From NCBI RefSeq assembly GCF_000767465.1, contig NZ_CP009291.1, positions 1,257,501 to 1,321,500 on the forward strand: 64,000 nucleotides of DNA, in the 5' to 3' direction. Of the stretch, positions 1-9,411 are shown piece by piece (position 1 is the stretch's first letter; the number at the start of each line of letters is the position of its first letter). Position numbers and translations under genes: made by a program. This DNA comes from Novosphingobium pentaromativorans US6-1 (lineage in GTDB: Bacteria > Pseudomonadota > Alphaproteobacteria > Sphingomonadales > Sphingomonadaceae). The notes under the pieces were generated by a model. That model made no database searches, was not told the origin of the DNA, and saw only the letters and a program-made list of their open reading frames with translations.

Positions 1-199
1 CCGTGAGCAAGTGGCGCTCGGCCTGCGCTATTCCGCCTCGGCCCTCCGCGATGACGGCTTCGACTTGCTCGTAGACCACTTGCGCGATGGCGGAAGGCAA
101 GACGGCATGTGGCGAACCGTGGCACGGCTCGTACGCTACGGCGAACCTGTCCGGGCCATCCGTCTCGCAGCGACCCTTGCCCGAGCGCGCGCGGCATGA
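1..199 (+). CDS. C-terminal fragment of an unidentified protein, cut by the window edge
   Basis: An open frame (reading from base 2) enters from the left edge and ends at the TGA at 197-199, giving about 65 C-terminal residues rich in Arg, Leu and Ala. The stop overlaps the ATG of the downstream flippase (ATGA, 196-199), so the two are probably translationally coupled and belong to one polysaccharide operon. A GTG at position 11 lies in frame but is unlikely to be a true start because the frame is open to the edge. I do not recognise the family from this fragment; a glycan-modifying enzyme is likely only by context. Confidence 0.5.
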   Translation, partial: REQVALGLRYSASALRDDGFDLLVDHLRDGGRQDGMWRTVARLVRYGEPVRAIRLAATLARARAA

Positions 200-1656
200 G
201 CGTGCGCCGGGCCGCCTTGTGGTCGATGGGCGCGCAGTACGCGACCTTCACGATCCAGTTCGCCGCCAGCGTCATCATCTCGCGGCTGTTCCTGCTGCCG
301 AGCGACGTGGGCCTGTTCTCTGTGGCGCTGGCCGCCGCCATGCTGGTATCGATCTTCCAGGACCTGGGAATCACCCGCTTCATTTCCGGTCAGCCGCAGA
401 TGGAGCCCAAGTCCCTGCCCTTCTATGCAGGCGTCGCGGTGTCGATCGGCTGGACAGTTTCGGCGCTGGTCGCACTGGCCGCGCCGCTGGTCGCCCACTT
501 CTATGGCGAGCCTGCGCTGGCTCCACTACTATGGCTGATCGCCGCGTCCTATCTCATCAGTCCTTATGCGACGGTGCCAGCCGCGCTGCTGGTGCGCGAA
601 ATGGACTTTCGCGCCCTCTTCCACGTCAACGCGGGCAGCGCCCTCGCCGGCAACGGCACGGCGGTGATCCTGGCTGCCTGCGGGTTCGGCGCCAGCTCGC
701 TGGCTTGGGGCGTGCTGGTCACCGCTCTCGTTCGCGCCGGCATCGCCCAATGGCAGCGCCCGGTTCGCCCGCGCCTGCCGCAGGTCTTCTCCTCCGTGAA
801 GCCCATGCTCGGCTTCAGTTCCATGTCCTTTGTGCTGAGCGCCAGCGCTGCCGTGGGGCAACGCTCGCAGGACCTTATCGTCGGGCGCCTGCTGGGCATC
901 GCCTCGACAGGACTGTTCAGCCGGGCCAGCGCCCTTGCCGGACAATTGACGACGCTCGTAACCGGCGCGATCGGTTCGGTCTTTTACGCCGCCTTTGCCC
1001 GCAAGCGTGACGCAGGCGAGCCGCTGGCCGAACCTTACCTCCATCTCGTTTCCTGTTACACCGCGCTCAACTGGGCGGCGATGGTCGGATTGGCGCTGGC
1101 CGCAGAACCGCTGGTGATGCTGCTCTATGGTCCGAACTGGATGGGCTCGGCCTCGCTGCTGCGCTGGACCGCTCTGGGCGAAATCTTCTTCGTCGCGGTT
1201 CCCCTGCAGATGGACGTGCCCCTCTTGCTCGGCCAGATCCGCCGTCTCGTCTGGGTCAACCTGCTCGACACCGCTGCAGCCGTACTCATCCTCACGGCAG
1301 GCTGCTTCATCAGCCTCGAGGCCGCAGGCATCAGCCGGGTGGTCTACGGGTTCGTCTGGTGGGCGATCTATGCCACCTACCTCGGTCGCCTGATGGGCTT
1401 CCGCTTTCGCGACCTGCTGGGGGTCTATCTGCGCAGCGGGATCTGCGCGCTTGCCGCAGGCGTGCCGCTGATCGTCGCCGGCTTCTACGGCCTTGGCGGT
1501 GCATCCATGCCGTTTCTCACATTGCTCGGCCTTAGTGGGCTGGGCGTCCTGCTCTGGCTTGCGACGCTGGCACTGATCCGCCACCCCGCCTGGTTCGAGA
1601 TCCGCATGCTCGTGTCCGCGCTCGCCCGCCCGATCCTGTCGCGCGCCGCGGCCTGA
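196..1656 (+). CDS. Wzx-like oligosaccharide flippase (polysaccharide biosynthesis membrane protein)
   Basis: This 486-residue polytopic membrane protein resembles the Polysacc_synt/WzxC branch of the MOP exporter superfamily, which flips undecaprenyl-linked oligosaccharides across the inner membrane during exopolysaccharide or O-antigen synthesis. The N-terminus has the typical SMGAQYATFTIQF amphipathic start followed by about a dozen hydrophobic segments, and the length is normal for the family. The start at 196 is chosen because it overlaps the upstream stop as ATGA; an in-frame extension to 109 would overlap the upstream gene by 90 bases and adds Arg-rich, non-family sequence. The GT14 glycosyltransferase 25 bases downstream supports an extracellular polysaccharide role. 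Substrate is unknown. Confidence 0.85.
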   Translation: MSVRRAALWSMGAQYATFTIQFAASVIISRLFLLPSDVGLFSVALAAAMLVSIFQDLGITRFISGQPQMEPKSLPFYAGVAVSIGWTVSALVALAAPLVAHFYGEPALAPLLWLIAASYLISPYATVPAALLVREMDFRALFHVNAGSALAGNGTAVILAACGFGASSLAWGVLVTALVRAGIAQWQRPVRPRLPQVFSSVKPMLGFSSMSFVLSASAAVGQRSQDLIVGRLLGIASTGLFSRASALAGQLTTLVTGAIGSVFYAAFARKRDAGEPLAEPYLHLVSCYTALNWAAMVGLALAAEPLVMLLYGPNWMGSASLLRWTALGEIFFVAVPLQMDVPLLLGQIRRLVWVNLLDTAAAVLILTAGCFISLEAAGISRVVYGFVWWAIYATYLGRLMGFRFRDLLGVYLRSGICALAAGVPLIVAGFYGLGGASMPFLTLLGLSGLGVLLWLATLALIRHPAWFEIRMLVSALARPILSRAAA

Positions 1657-1681
1657 GCGCTGGGATACTGCCGCCGTGCGC

Positions 1682-2602
1682 ATGGCCTATCTCATCCTCG
1701 CCCATGACAACAGGGCGCAGCTCGACCTCCTGATCGAACGGCTCCTCGGCCCTGGTGGAGAGGACTTCGCGGTCATCCATGCCGATCGCGCCTCGCCGCT
1801 TTGGCCGGAGCTGCGGGCAAGCCTGCCGGAAGCAGCCGGACGGGTACATCTCGTGGCCGACCCGGTCGCCGTGCGCTGGGGGCACTCCAGTCTGGTCGAA
1901 GCGATTGCGAAGCTGGTTCGCGAGGCGGTCCGCCTCGGCAGTGAGGGTGCACACCTGATCAGCGGCGCCGACTGGCCGGTGACCCCGCGCGAGGCCATTG
2001 CTCAAACCATGCGAGAGGGTCTCTGCCACATCGAAGTCCGCCCCGGACACATGGAAGAGCGGATGCAGACCTTCCGCCTGGACACGCGCTGGCTGCGGCT
2101 CGATCCCGCTCGCGATAGACGCGCCTATGCCGCGACCTGGGAACTGCGCCGCCTCGCGCGCTGGGTTGACGCCGCGCGCAATCGGCTCGGGCTCCCACGC
2201 TCACGCCCCTATGGCCTGTGGGCATACGGTTCGGGCTGGTGGTCCCTGCCCGCAGACGTGCTGGCAATGCTGGACAAGGAAATGCCGCGCCTTCTAACCT
2301 CGGGCCGTCTGCGCGGAACCGTGTGCAGTGACGAACACGTGGTGCCAACGCTCGTCGCCCATGCCTTTCCCGAGCGCATTGCCGCCCACCGGCGCTATGT
2401 CGATTTTCCCGCCGGTGCTTCGAGCCCGCGCATGCTTACCGCAGCCGACTTGCCTGCCATTGCTTCCAGCGGCGCCTGGTTTGCCCGCAAGGTCGACGTA
2501 ACCCACGAGCCGGACTTCCTGACGCTCCCCGATTTCCACCCTGCTCCCATGGCGCACCCAGCCTCGATGCGCGGGAAATTGCCTGTTTCCGGGCAGGCCT
2601 GA
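1682..2602 (+). CDS. GT14-type (core-2/I-branching-like) glycosyltransferase
   Basis: The protein of about 306 residues resembles bacterial members of the GT14 family (beta-1,6-N-acetylglucosaminyltransferase-like). Landmarks are an N-terminal AYLILAHDNRAQL strand, HADR near residue 35, ISGADWP (compare LSGxDYP of the family), a GSGWWSLP segment and SDEHVVPTLV, which matches the conserved acidic DEH region. A GTG at 1676 is a possible alternative start two codons upstream. It follows the flippase on the same strand with a short gap, so it probably acts on the same glycan. Donor and acceptor sugars cannot be read from sequence. Confidence 0.75.
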   Translation: MAYLILAHDNRAQLDLLIERLLGPGGEDFAVIHADRASPLWPELRASLPEAAGRVHLVADPVAVRWGHSSLVEAIAKLVREAVRLGSEGAHLISGADWPVTPREAIAQTMREGLCHIEVRPGHMEERMQTFRLDTRWLRLDPARDRRAYAATWELRRLARWVDAARNRLGLPRSRPYGLWAYGSGWWSLPADVLAMLDKEMPRLLTSGRLRGTVCSDEHVVPTLVAHAFPERIAAHRRYVDFPAGASSPRMLTAADLPAIASSGAWFARKVDVTHEPDFLTLPDFHPAPMAHPASMRGKLPVSGQA

Positions 2603-2690
2603 GCGACCCGCCCAACTTGGTGTTCCACCGCATTCGTGGTAGCTTCGAGGCGATATAAAGAATACGCAAATCACTGCCCGGGAGCAGGAG

Positions 2691-3590
2691 ATGACAGGCA
2701 CAGCGCTTGCCCTTGCGGCGGCCCTGATCGCGCACTCCGCGATTGCCGCCACGCCGGCACAATCGGTCCCTGACGACAGTGATGCCGCCAGCGAAATCCT
2801 TCAGGCCCAGCCCGATGCCGATGACCGCATGACAATCGGCGTCGCGATCCATGGCCATGGTCCCTATCAGTTCCTCATCGACACCGGATCGCAGAACACG
2901 GTGCTTTCGACCGCGCTCGCCAGTGCGCTCGGCCTGCGGATCGGCCCGAGCACCAAAGTGATCAGCCTTGCCGGCGTAGGCCAGGCGAACACGGCGCGGG
3001 TCGAGTCCCTCGATGTCGGGGGGCGGACTTTCCATGACCTGACGGTGCCCCTGCTGCAGGACCGGCACATCGGTGCTGACGGCATTCTCGGCACCGACAG
3101 TCTACAGCACCAGCGCGTCGTCCTCGATTTCGACCGCAACACCATCCAGATCGGCGATCCTCACGATTTCGACCGCGGCGGCAGCTACGAAATCACCGTT
3201 CGCGCGCGCAAGCGCTCGGGGCAACTGATCATGACCCAGGCCACGATAGACGGCATTCGCACCTCGGTCGTCATCGATACCGGGTCCAGCAGCACGATCG
3301 GCAACCGGGCGCTGCAACGCGCCATGCGCGAGCGCAAGGGAGGCAGCGGTGTCCTGACATCCGTCACCGGACAGACGCTTCCCATCGATTTCGGCCTGGC
3401 CCAGAAACTCAAACTGGAGTCGCTCGAAGTCGCCAACGTGCTTATCGCCTTCGCCGATGCCCCTGCCTTCGAGGCGCTGCATCTGGAAAAGCGCCCCGCC
3501 ATCTTCCTGGGAATGCGTGAACTTCGCGCCTTCCGGCGTGTGGCAATCGACTTCACGACAAGAAAGATACTGTTCGATCTGCCCGGTTGA
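2691..3590 (+). CDS. Secreted two-domain retropepsin-like aspartyl protease
   Basis: The 299-residue protein starts with a signal peptide (hydrophobic residues 5-19, cleavage near ATP at about 20) and then has two retroviral-protease-like halves. Each carries an Asp-Thr-Gly active-site motif in hydrophobic surroundings: FLIDTGS at 62-67 and VVIDTGS at 194-199. Hydrophobic-Gly flap-end motifs follow (GILGTDSL near 131; IFLGMREL in the second half). Retropepsins need two DTG motifs; here both are in one chain, as in pepsins, so a single chain could form an active site. A periplasmic location is inferred. An AG-rich ribosome site (gggagcaggag) lies just upstream. Substrate unknown. Confidence 0.75.
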   Translation: MTGTALALAAALIAHSAIAATPAQSVPDDSDAASEILQAQPDADDRMTIGVAIHGHGPYQFLIDTGSQNTVLSTALASALGLRIGPSTKVISLAGVGQANTARVESLDVGGRTFHDLTVPLLQDRHIGADGILGTDSLQHQRVVLDFDRNTIQIGDPHDFDRGGSYEITVRARKRSGQLIMTQATIDGIRTSVVIDTGSSSTIGNRALQRAMRERKGGSGVLTSVTGQTLPIDFGLAQKLKLESLEVANVLIAFADAPAFEALHLEKRPAIFLGMRELRAFRRVAIDFTTRKILFDLPG

Positions 3591-3626
3591 GATTGCCTAA
3601 CCGCCAAGTCTCCCTAAATTGCGGCG

Positions 3627-5447
3627 ATGCCACCCGATACAGCCGTGAACAATCCCAATGCCCGCCATGACGGCTGGCGCACGCTCCTCAGGTTCCTTCC
3701 CTACCTCTGGCCGGCCGACAACAAGGCCCTGCGCTGGCGGATCGTGTTCGCCTGTATCTTCATTCTCGCCTCGATCGGCACGCAGCTTACGCTGCCCTAC
3801 CTGCTCAAGTGGGCGGTCGACGCGATGGGCGCTACCGGACCGAAGCTGGTGCAACTGGCGATGCTTACGGTGCTGGGCTACGCGGCGGGCCGCTTTGCGC
3901 AGACCGGCTTCGACAACTTGCGCAACATCGTCTTCGAGCGGGTCGGGCAGGATGCCACGCGCTCGCTGGCGGAAAACGTCTTCGGCCAGCTTCATCGCCT
4001 GAGCCTGCGCTTTCACCTCGGGCGGCGCACCGGAGAGATCACCAAGACCATCGAGCGCGGTACCAAGAGCATCGACACGATGCTCTACTTCATGCTGTTC
4101 AACATCGCGCCCACGGTGATCCAGCTCGCGGTCGTCGCGGTCATCTTCTACATCAACTTCGGATGGGGCCTTGTCGCTGCCACGGCCGTCGCGATTGCCG
4201 CCTACATCTGGGTGACGCGCACGATCACCGAATGGCGCACCAAGCTGCGCGAACAGATGAACCGGCTCGACGGACAGGCCCTGGCCCGCGCCGTGGACTC
4301 GCTGCTCAACTACGAGACGGTGAAGTACTTCTCGGCCGAGCACCGCGAGGAAGAGCGCTATGCCCAGGCAACGCGCGCCTATGCGGCTGCCGCGGTCAAG
4401 AGCGAGAACTCGCTCGGCATGCTCAACATCGCACAGGCCGTGATCGTCAACCTGCTCATGGCATGCGCCCTCGCCTATACCGTCTGGGGCTGGTACCGCG
4501 GGCAGTATACTGCCGGCCAGCTCGTCTTCGTGCAGACCTACCTGACGCAGCTGTTCCGCCCGCTCGACATGCTGGGCATGGTCTATCGCACCATCCGGCA
4601 GGGCCTGATCGACATGGCCGAGATGTTCCGCCTGCTGGACGAACCCCAGGAAGTCTCGGACAGGCCCGGCGCACCGGCGCTCGTCATCCGGCGCCCCTCG
4701 GTGGTCTTCGACAATGTCGTGTTCGGCTACGAAAAGGATCGCCAGATCCTGCACGGACTGTCCTTCGAAGTTCCGGCAGGGCGCAACTACGCCATCGTCG
4801 GCCCGTCGGGCGCAGGCAAGTCCACGCTCGCCCGCCTGCTGTTCCGCTTCTACGATCCGCAGGGCGGGCGGATCCTGATCGATGGACAGGACATCAAGGA
4901 AGTCACCCAGGCATCGCTGCGCGCCGCAATCGGGATCGTCCCGCAGGATTCGGTACTGTTCAACGACACCATCGGCTACAATATCGGCTATGGCCGCGAC
5001 GACGCCACCCAGGCCGATATCGAGGAAGCCGCGCGGGGCGCTGCGCTCATGGGCCTGATCGATCGCCTGCCCCAAGGGTTCCAAACCGAGGTAGGCGAAC
5101 GCGGCCTCAAGCTGTCTGGCGGAGAGAAGCAGCGCGTCGCGATTGCGCGCACCCTGGTCAAGAATCCGCCGATTCTCCTGCTCGACGAAGCGACCAGCGC
5201 GCTCGACACCCGCACCGAACAGGACATCCTGGCAACGCTCCACCGCGTTGCCGAACACCGCACCTCGCTCTCGATCGCGCACCGTCTCTCGACGATTGCC
5301 GATGCGGATTCCATCCTCGTCCTGCAGGAAGGCAGGCTGGCCGAAAGCGGAACGCACGGGCAGCTTCTGCGGGCGGGCGGGCTCTATGCCGAAATGTGGG
5401 CGCGCCAGGCCTCCGAGACCGACGAACTGGGCGAAGCCGCCGAATAG
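3627..5447 (+). CDS. atm1: Atm1-type ABC exporter (glutathione-conjugate / heavy-metal export)
   Basis: This 606-residue half-transporter has an N-terminal six-helix exporter domain (about residues 20-330) and a C-terminal ATPase domain. Motifs: Walker A GPSGAGKST at 392-400, signature LSGGE at 496-500, Walker B ILLLDEA with D520/E521, and the H-loop in the SIAHRLS segment. From memory it is very similar along its whole length to the structurally characterised Atm1 of Novosphingobium aromaticivorans, including the N-terminal ARHDGW and the NLRNIVFERVGQDATR segment. That exporter moves glutathione and metal- or mercury-glutathione species; the mitochondrial homologue supports Fe-S protein maturation outside the organelle. 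The gene stands alone and the ATP sites form in a homodimer. Confidence 0.93.
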   Translation: MPPDTAVNNPNARHDGWRTLLRFLPYLWPADNKALRWRIVFACIFILASIGTQLTLPYLLKWAVDAMGATGPKLVQLAMLTVLGYAAGRFAQTGFDNLRNIVFERVGQDATRSLAENVFGQLHRLSLRFHLGRRTGEITKTIERGTKSIDTMLYFMLFNIAPTVIQLAVVAVIFYINFGWGLVAATAVAIAAYIWVTRTITEWRTKLREQMNRLDGQALARAVDSLLNYETVKYFSAEHREEERYAQATRAYAAAAVKSENSLGMLNIAQAVIVNLLMACALAYTVWGWYRGQYTAGQLVFVQTYLTQLFRPLDMLGMVYRTIRQGLIDMAEMFRLLDEPQEVSDRPGAPALVIRRPSVVFDNVVFGYEKDRQILHGLSFEVPAGRNYAIVGPSGAGKSTLARLLFRFYDPQGGRILIDGQDIKEVTQASLRAAIGIVPQDSVLFNDTIGYNIGYGRDDATQADIEEAARGAALMGLIDRLPQGFQTEVGERGLKLSGGEKQRVAIARTLVKNPPILLLDEATSALDTRTEQDILATLHRVAEHRTSLSIAHRLSTIADADSILVLQEGRLAESGTHGQLLRAGGLYAEMWARQASETDELGEAAE

Positions 5448-5694
5448 GACCCGCCCGGGCGCGGTCCGCGACCCGGTCCCTTGCAGCGGTGGTGCACCCT
5501 GCGCCCGATGGCCTTCCCGACGCGACGGGTTGCATTCGCACCCGCAACACGGCAAAAGCCGCGCCACTCGCTTGGACCCGGTGCAATTCCGGGTGGCTAT
5601 CCCGGCCGCCGATCCGCCGGGCAACATCATACATGTTCACTGGCACGCCCGCGTGCTTCGCGGGTCGCGGACATGTGCTTGATGCGGATATTGC

Positions 5695-7179
5695 ATGACT
5701 GAAACACTCTCCCGATTCCGCCAGGACTGGCTTGGCAACGTCAGGGCCGACGTGCTTGCCGGCCTCGTCGTCGCGCTCGCGCTCATCCCCGAAGCCATCG
5801 GCTTCTCGATCATCGCCGGCGTCGATCCCGCCGTGGGGCTGTGGGCCTCGGTGGCAATTGCCATCGTGATCTCGTTCACCGGCGGCCGTCCAGGCATGAT
5901 CTCGGCCGCGACCGCAGCAGTCGCCGTGCTTGTCGGGCCGCTGGTTCGCGAACACGGCGTGGAATATCTCTTCGCCGCGACGATCCTGATGGGCGTGTTC
6001 CAGATCCTCGCCGGCCTGCTCCGGCTCAACCTGGTGATGCAGTTCGTCTCGCGCTCGGTGATCACCGGCTTCGTGAACTCGCTCGCCATCCTGATCTTCA
6101 TGGCGCAGCTGCCGCAGTTGATGAACGTGACCTGGCACACTTACGCCATGGTCATTGCCGGGCTCGCGATGATCTACACCCTGCCGCGCCTCACCAAGGT
6201 GGTCCCGTCTCCGCTCATCTCGATCCTGGTGCTTTCGGTGATCTCGATCTCGATGGGCCTGCCCGTCCACACCGTGGGCGACATGGGCGAACTGCCCTCC
6301 GGCCTGCCCTCGTTCGGCCTGCCGCAAGTGCCGCTAACGCTGGAAACCTTCCAGATCGTGGCTCCTACCGCGCTTGCCATGGCGGCCGTTGGCCTGCTCG
6401 AATCGCTGCTGACCGCGCAGATCGTCGACGACATGACCGACACCGATTCGTACAAGCGCTATGAATGCCGCGGCCAGGGCATCGCCAACATCGTCGCCGC
6501 GCTGTTCGGCGGCATGGGCGGCTGCGCGATGATCGGCCAGTCGGTGATCAACGTGACCTCGGGCGGCCGCGGCCGCCTGTCCACCTTCGTCGCCGGCTTC
6601 TTCCTGTTCATCCTGCTGGCCCTGCTCGGACCGTGGGTCGGCCAGGTTCCGATGCCCGCCCTCGTCGCAGTCATGATCATGGTCTCGATCGGCACGTTCT
6701 CGTGGAACTCGATCCCGAACCTTCGCCGCCATCCGTGGCAAAGCTCGGTGGTCATGCTCACGACCGTCGTGTTCGTCGTGGCCACCCATGACCTTTCCAA
6801 GGGCGTGATCGCGGGCGTGCTGCTTTCCGGCATCTTCTTCGCCCAGAAGGTTCAGCGCCTGTTCCGCGTCGAACGCACACAGGAAGGCGACACGGCGACT
6901 TACCGCGTTTCGGGCGAGATCTTCTTCGCCTCGGTGCATCGTTTCATCGAGCAGATGCAAGCCGGCCAGGAAACCGCGCCCAACGTGATCATCGACATGA
7001 CCCACGCCCACCTGTGGGACATCTCCTCGGTCGGCGCGCTCGACAAGATCGTGGGCAAGCTCGACCAGGGCGGCGCCAGCGTGAAGGTGATCGGCTACAA
7101 CGAGGCGAGCAAGGACATCGTCGACAGGTTCGGCCTGCACGACAAGACCGGCTTCGAACTCGGCACCGTCCCGCACTGA
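5695..7179 (+). CDS. SulP-family inorganic anion transporter with C-terminal STAS domain
   Basis: The 494-residue protein is a SulP/SLC26-type permease. The first half has the family's ADVLAGLVVALALIPEAIGF opening helix and the following GLWAS and FTGGRPGMISAATAA segments, with a dozen or more hydrophobic stretches to about residue 390. A cytoplasmic STAS domain follows (about 395-490), recognisable by the IIDMTHAHLWDISSVGALDK strand-loop-helix. It is shorter than many SulP proteins. Sulfate or bicarbonate are the commonest substrates of bacterial SulP proteins; the sequence does not decide. A bidirectional terminator lies just after the stop. Confidence 0.88.
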   Translation: MTETLSRFRQDWLGNVRADVLAGLVVALALIPEAIGFSIIAGVDPAVGLWASVAIAIVISFTGGRPGMISAATAAVAVLVGPLVREHGVEYLFAATILMGVFQILAGLLRLNLVMQFVSRSVITGFVNSLAILIFMAQLPQLMNVTWHTYAMVIAGLAMIYTLPRLTKVVPSPLISILVLSVISISMGLPVHTVGDMGELPSGLPSFGLPQVPLTLETFQIVAPTALAMAAVGLLESLLTAQIVDDMTDTDSYKRYECRGQGIANIVAALFGGMGGCAMIGQSVINVTSGGRGRLSTFVAGFFLFILLALLGPWVGQVPMPALVAVMIMVSIGTFSWNSIPNLRRHPWQSSVVMLTTVVFVVATHDLSKGVIAGVLLSGIFFAQKVQRLFRVERTQEGDTATYRVSGEIFFASVHRFIEQMQAGQETAPNVIIDMTHAHLWDISSVGALDKIVGKLDQGGASVKVIGYNEASKDIVDRFGLHDKTGFELGTVPH

Positions 7180-7188
7180 CAAAACAAA

Positions 7189-7223
7189 AAGGCCCCCCGC
7201 CGCACTGCGCGACGGGGGGCCTT
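7189..7223. terminator. Bidirectional intrinsic terminator between the SulP gene and DUF1737 gene
   Basis: A perfect 10-bp inverted repeat (AAGGCCCCCC at 7189-7198, GGGGGGCCTT at 7214-7223) sits between two convergent genes. It is preceded by A5 on the plus strand, which gives a T-run for minus-strand transcripts; the plus direction has only a short T tract. Confidence 0.8.
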
Positions 7224-7242
7224 GCTGTTACTCGGCGTCCCT

Positions 7243-7443
7243 TTACTTGACGACGTCGGCCTCGTGCCAGACGACGGCCTGCGCCGCCTTCATGCAATTC
7301 TCGGCCGTATCCCAGGAAATCGTCGGCGAACCGTAGAGGCGCCAGCCCTGCGCCAGCGCCTCTGACACACGCTCGCAAAAGGCACGGTCGTCCTTGCCGG
7401 TCAGCAGGCGATAGATCGGGCGGTCTTCAGGTGTCTGATACAT
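7243..7443 (-). CDS. DUF1737 small protein
   Basis: This 66-residue protein matches the DUF1737 domain from memory: a YRLLTGKDDRAFCERVSEAL opening, then GWRLYGSP and a conserved Trp/Asp segment. The function of the family is unknown. It is the last gene of the minus-strand hslV-hslU transcript (14 bases after hslU) and is followed by the shared terminator at 7189-7223. Confidence 0.75.
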   Translation of the reverse strand: MYQTPEDRPIYRLLTGKDDRAFCERVSEALAQGWRLYGSPTISWDTAENCMKAAQAVVWHEADVVK

Positions 7444-7457
7444 GGCGCGGTCTCTCC

Positions 7458-8759
7458 TCAGAGAATATACTTCGACAGGTCCGCGTTGCCCGCAAGGCCT
7501 TCCAGCTTGTCGCGAACGTAGGCCTCGTCGATAGTCACCGTTTCGCCGGTGCGGTCCTCGGCCTCGAAGCTCAGCTCCTCGAGCAGCTTTTCCATCACCG
7601 TCTGCAGGCGGCGGGCGCCGATGTTCTCGACGCTCTCGTTCACCTGCGCAGCGATCTTCGCCACTTCCTGCACCGCATCGGCCGTCACGTGGACCCTGAC
7701 GTCCTCGGTACCGAGCAAGGCGCTGTACTGTTCGACAAGGTTGGCGCGCGTCTCCGACAGAATGCGCACGAAGTCTTCCTCGGTCAGCGCCTTCAGCTCG
7801 ACGCGGATCGGCAGGCGGCCCTGCAGTTCGGGCAGCATGTCGCTCGGCTTGGCGACGTGGAACGCGCCAGAGGCGATGAACAGGACGTGGTCGGTCTTCA
7901 TCGGACCGTACTTGGTGGCAACGGTCGTGCCCTCGATCAGCGGCAGCAGGTCGCGCTGCACGCCCTCGCGCGAGACCGAGCCGCCGCGCACGTCGGAAAC
8001 GGCGATCTTGTCGATCTCGTCGATGAAGACGATGCCGTTGGTCTCCGCATTGGCGAGCGCGGTGCGGGCCACGTCGTCCTGGTCCATGCGCTTTTCGGAT
8101 TCTTCGTCGACCAGCTTGTCCCAGGCTTCGGGCACCTTCATGCGCCGCCGCTTGAGCTGGTTCTGGCCGAATGCCTTGCCCATGATGTCGGACAGGTTGA
8201 TCATCCCGACCGATCCGCCCATGCCCGGAATCTCCATCGGGGCAGACGGACTGTCTTCCACCTCGATCTCGACTTCGGTTTCGTTCATCGCGTTTTCGGT
8301 GATGCGCTGGTGGAACGCGGCGCGGGTCGCCTCGGAGGCCCCTTCGCCCACAAGCGCATTGAGCAGGCGATCCATCGCCGCCTTCGATGCCGCCTCGCGA
8401 ACGGACTCGCGGCGACGATCCTTCTCCAGGCGGATCGCTTCCTCGACGAGATCGCGCGCGATCTGCTCGACGTCGCGGCCGACGTAACCGACTTCAGTGA
8501 ACTTGGTCGCCTCGACCTTCACGAACGGCGCTTCCGCCAGCTTGGCGAGGCGGCGGCTGATCTCGGTCTTGCCGCAGCCGGTGGGGCCGATCATCAGGAT
8601 GTTCTTGGGCGTCACTTCGTCGCGCAGGTCGACGGGGAGGCGCTGGCGCCGCCAGCGGTTGCGCAGGGCGACGGCGACGGCCTTCTTCGCTTCCTTCTGA
8701 CCGATGATGTGTTCATCGAGGGCGCGAACGATGGCCTTGGGCGTGAGGTTGTCTTTCAT
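7458..8759 (-). CDS. hslU: HslU, ATPase subunit of the HslUV protease
   Basis: The 433-residue AAA+ unfoldase pairs with HslV and feeds unfolded substrates into its chamber. Seen in sequence: the N-terminal [17 protein letters not shown] segment, Walker A GPTGCGKT at 58-65, the [15 protein letters not shown] stretch leading into the I domain (roughly 110-225), Walker B FIDEIDKI near 245, the sensor region, and the C-terminal LSKYIL tail that docks into HslV. Length is normal. It lies 14 bases after hslV and is presumably expressed from the heat-shock-like promoter ahead of hslV. Confidence 0.97.
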   Translation of the reverse strand: MKDNLTPKAIVRALDEHIIGQKEAKKAVAVALRNRWRRQRLPVDLRDEVTPKNILMIGPTGCGKTEISRRLAKLAEAPFVKVEATKFTEVGYVGRDVEQIARDLVEEAIRLEKDRRRESVREAASKAAMDRLLNALVGEGASEATRAAFHQRITENAMNETEVEIEVEDSPSAPMEIPGMGGSVGMINLSDIMGKAFGQNQLKRRRMKVPEAWDKLVDEESEKRMDQDDVARTALANAETNGIVFIDEIDKIAVSDVRGGSVSREGVQRDLLPLIEGTTVATKYGPMKTDHVLFIASGAFHVAKPSDMLPELQGRLPIRVELKALTEEDFVRILSETRANLVEQYSALLGTEDVRVHVTADAVQEVAKIAAQVNESVENIGARRLQTVMEKLLEELSFEAEDRTGETVTIDEAYVRDKLEGLAGNADLSKYIL

Positions 8760-8773
8760 GCTTCCCCGGGATC

Positions 8774-9334
8774 TCAGATGGTCTCGACCGTCACGCGGTC
8801 ATTGGTGAATACGCAGATTTCGGCCGCGACCTGCATCGCGCGGCGGGCCATGGCCTCGGCGTCGTCCTCATAGGGATCGAGGGCGCGGGCCGCCGCCAGC
8901 GCATAGTTGCCGCCCGATCCGATCGCAGTGATCCCGCCTTCCGGTTCGAGCACATCGCCGTTGCCGGTCAGCACCAGCATGGTGTCCGCATCGGCCACGA
9001 TCATCAGTGCTTCGAGATTGCGCAGATACTTGTCGGTGCGCCAGTCCTTGGCGAGTTCGACGGCCGCGCGCATGAGCTGGCCGCGATACTGCTCCAGCTT
9101 GCGCTCAAGGCGTTCGAACAGGGTGAAGGCATCGGCCGTCGCTCCTGCGAAACCGGCAATCACCTTCCCGCCTTCACCGATCCGGCGCACTTTGCGCGCG
9201 TTCGGCTTCATCACGGTATTGCCCATGGAAACCTGGCCGTCGCCGGCAATGACGGTCTTGCCGCCCTTCTTCACGCCGACGATCGTCGTACCGTGCCACT
9301 GGATCAGGCCGTGGCTCGCCCCATTGCTATCCAT
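8774..9334 (-). CDS. hslV: HslV, proteolytic subunit of the HslUV protease
   Basis: This 186-residue proteasome-beta-like threonine protease has the HGTTIVGV processing site. Removal of the 15-residue propeptide would expose Thr16 as the N-terminal nucleophile. [13 protein letters not shown] and [17 protein letters not shown] are typical family segments. It is first in the hslV-hslU-DUF1737 transcript. No Shine-Dalgarno sequence precedes the ATG, and the -10 element of a candidate RpoH promoter ends about 7 bases upstream of it, so the mRNA may be leaderless. Confidence 0.97.
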   Translation of the reverse strand: MDSNGASHGLIQWHGTTIVGVKKGGKTVIAGDGQVSMGNTVMKPNARKVRRIGEGGKVIAGFAGATADAFTLFERLERKLEQYRGQLMRAAVELAKDWRTDKYLRNLEALMIVADADTMLVLTGNGDVLEPEGGITAIGSGGNYALAAARALDPYEDDAEAMARRAMQVAAEICVFTNDRVTVETI

Positions 9335-9341
9335 GCCGGGG

Positions 9342-9369
9342 ATATATGCCCGGTGCCGCGAGGTTCAAG
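9342..9369 (-). promoter_or_regulatory. Candidate RpoH (heat-shock) promoter of hslVU
   Basis: On the minus strand CTTGAA (9369-9364) is followed after 15 bases by CATATAT (9348-9342), close to the alphaproteobacterial sigma-32 pattern CTTGAA ... CYTATNT. The hslV ATG begins at 9334, so transcription would start at or within a base or two of the initiation codon. Confidence 0.55.
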
Positions 9370-9411
9370 CGGCTGGGACGAAGCTGTCCGCAAACGCGAA
9401 AAGAAAAGCGC

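Noticed and set aside
3597..5630. Long minus-strand open frame of 677 codons opposite the Atm1 gene
   Set aside because: GC-rich codon bias leaves antisense frames open; no family features, and the plus-strand protein is certain.
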